From Lucinisca nassula (lineage: Eukaryota; Mollusca; Bivalvia; Lucinida; Lucinidae), in NCBI GenBank assembly GCA_963580285.1, contig OY757016.1, positions 44,593,124-44,657,123 of the forward strand: a stretch of 64,000 nt of DNA. The letters run 5' to 3'. How positions within the stretch are numbered: the first letter of the stretch is position 1; each line of letters begins with the position of its first letter. Below are positions 63,923 to 64,000 of this stretch, piece after piece. The position numbers and the translations under genes are program-made. Under the pieces are notes generated by a model. It was given only the letters and a program-made list of their open reading frames with translations, did no database searches and was not told the origin of the DNA.

Positions 63923-64000
63923 ACTTGCGTATGTAATGCGACGTTGGACTATCTGCGACAGTTCTACGATATAATCATCCCCTAGCAATATAATCATCCC

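Overview
Eukaryotic, AT-rich genomic DNA, most likely from a bivalve mollusc. The case for a mollusc is the density of 'pearl'/HINE-type elements (GTCC or CGTC microsatellite followed by ~145-330 bp tandem units), many tRNA-headed SINEs, TTAA-flanked MITEs, and one long, intron-rich gene whose reconstructed protein is clearly metazoan. No bacterial operon, CRISPR array, rRNA or genuine tRNA gene is visible. The species cannot be fixed from sequence alone.

The one host gene I can support is the orthologue of PPP4R2 (serine/threonine-protein phosphatase 4 regulatory subunit 2), on the + strand from 5508 to about 58869. I joined eight coding exons by hand: 5508-5544, 5633-5714, 29974-30144, 32236-32329, 44856-44893, 52532-53219, 57557-57656 and, tentatively, 58832-58869. 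All seven junctions use GT..AG and keep one reading frame, giving about 415 residues. The first five exons encode the conserved PP4R2 domain; exon 6 encodes the long acidic tail. Introns are 88, 24259, 2091, 12526, 7638, 4337 and 1175 bp.

Almost everything else is mobile DNA. Upstream (1-5400) lie SINEs, a LINE reverse-transcriptase relic and a ~1.7 kb long-inverted-repeat element whose centre carries a near-perfect hammerhead ribozyme. Intron 2 holds a 4.8 kb foldback-like array of ~370 bp repeats in two opposing blocks (7026-11855) and a six-level nest of transposons (12197-24168). Intron 3 has a second, weaker hammerhead inside a broken TTAA MITE. Intron 4 has a mariner element (32483-40299) split by a pogo-like element and a 5.4 kb hAT-like element, the latter split again by a hAT with an 8-bp duplication. 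Introns 5-7 and the 3' flank carry further Helentron-like, TTAA-MITE, SINE and hAT-like copies.

Repeat boundaries are unusually clear: target duplications, terminal repeats and in several cases empty-site paralogues inside the same window allow exact ends. Recurrent themes are hAT-like elements with 6-bp target duplications, Helentron-like elements inserted between two Ts without duplication, and TTAA MITEs sitting 25-140 bp upstream of PPP4R2 splice acceptors.
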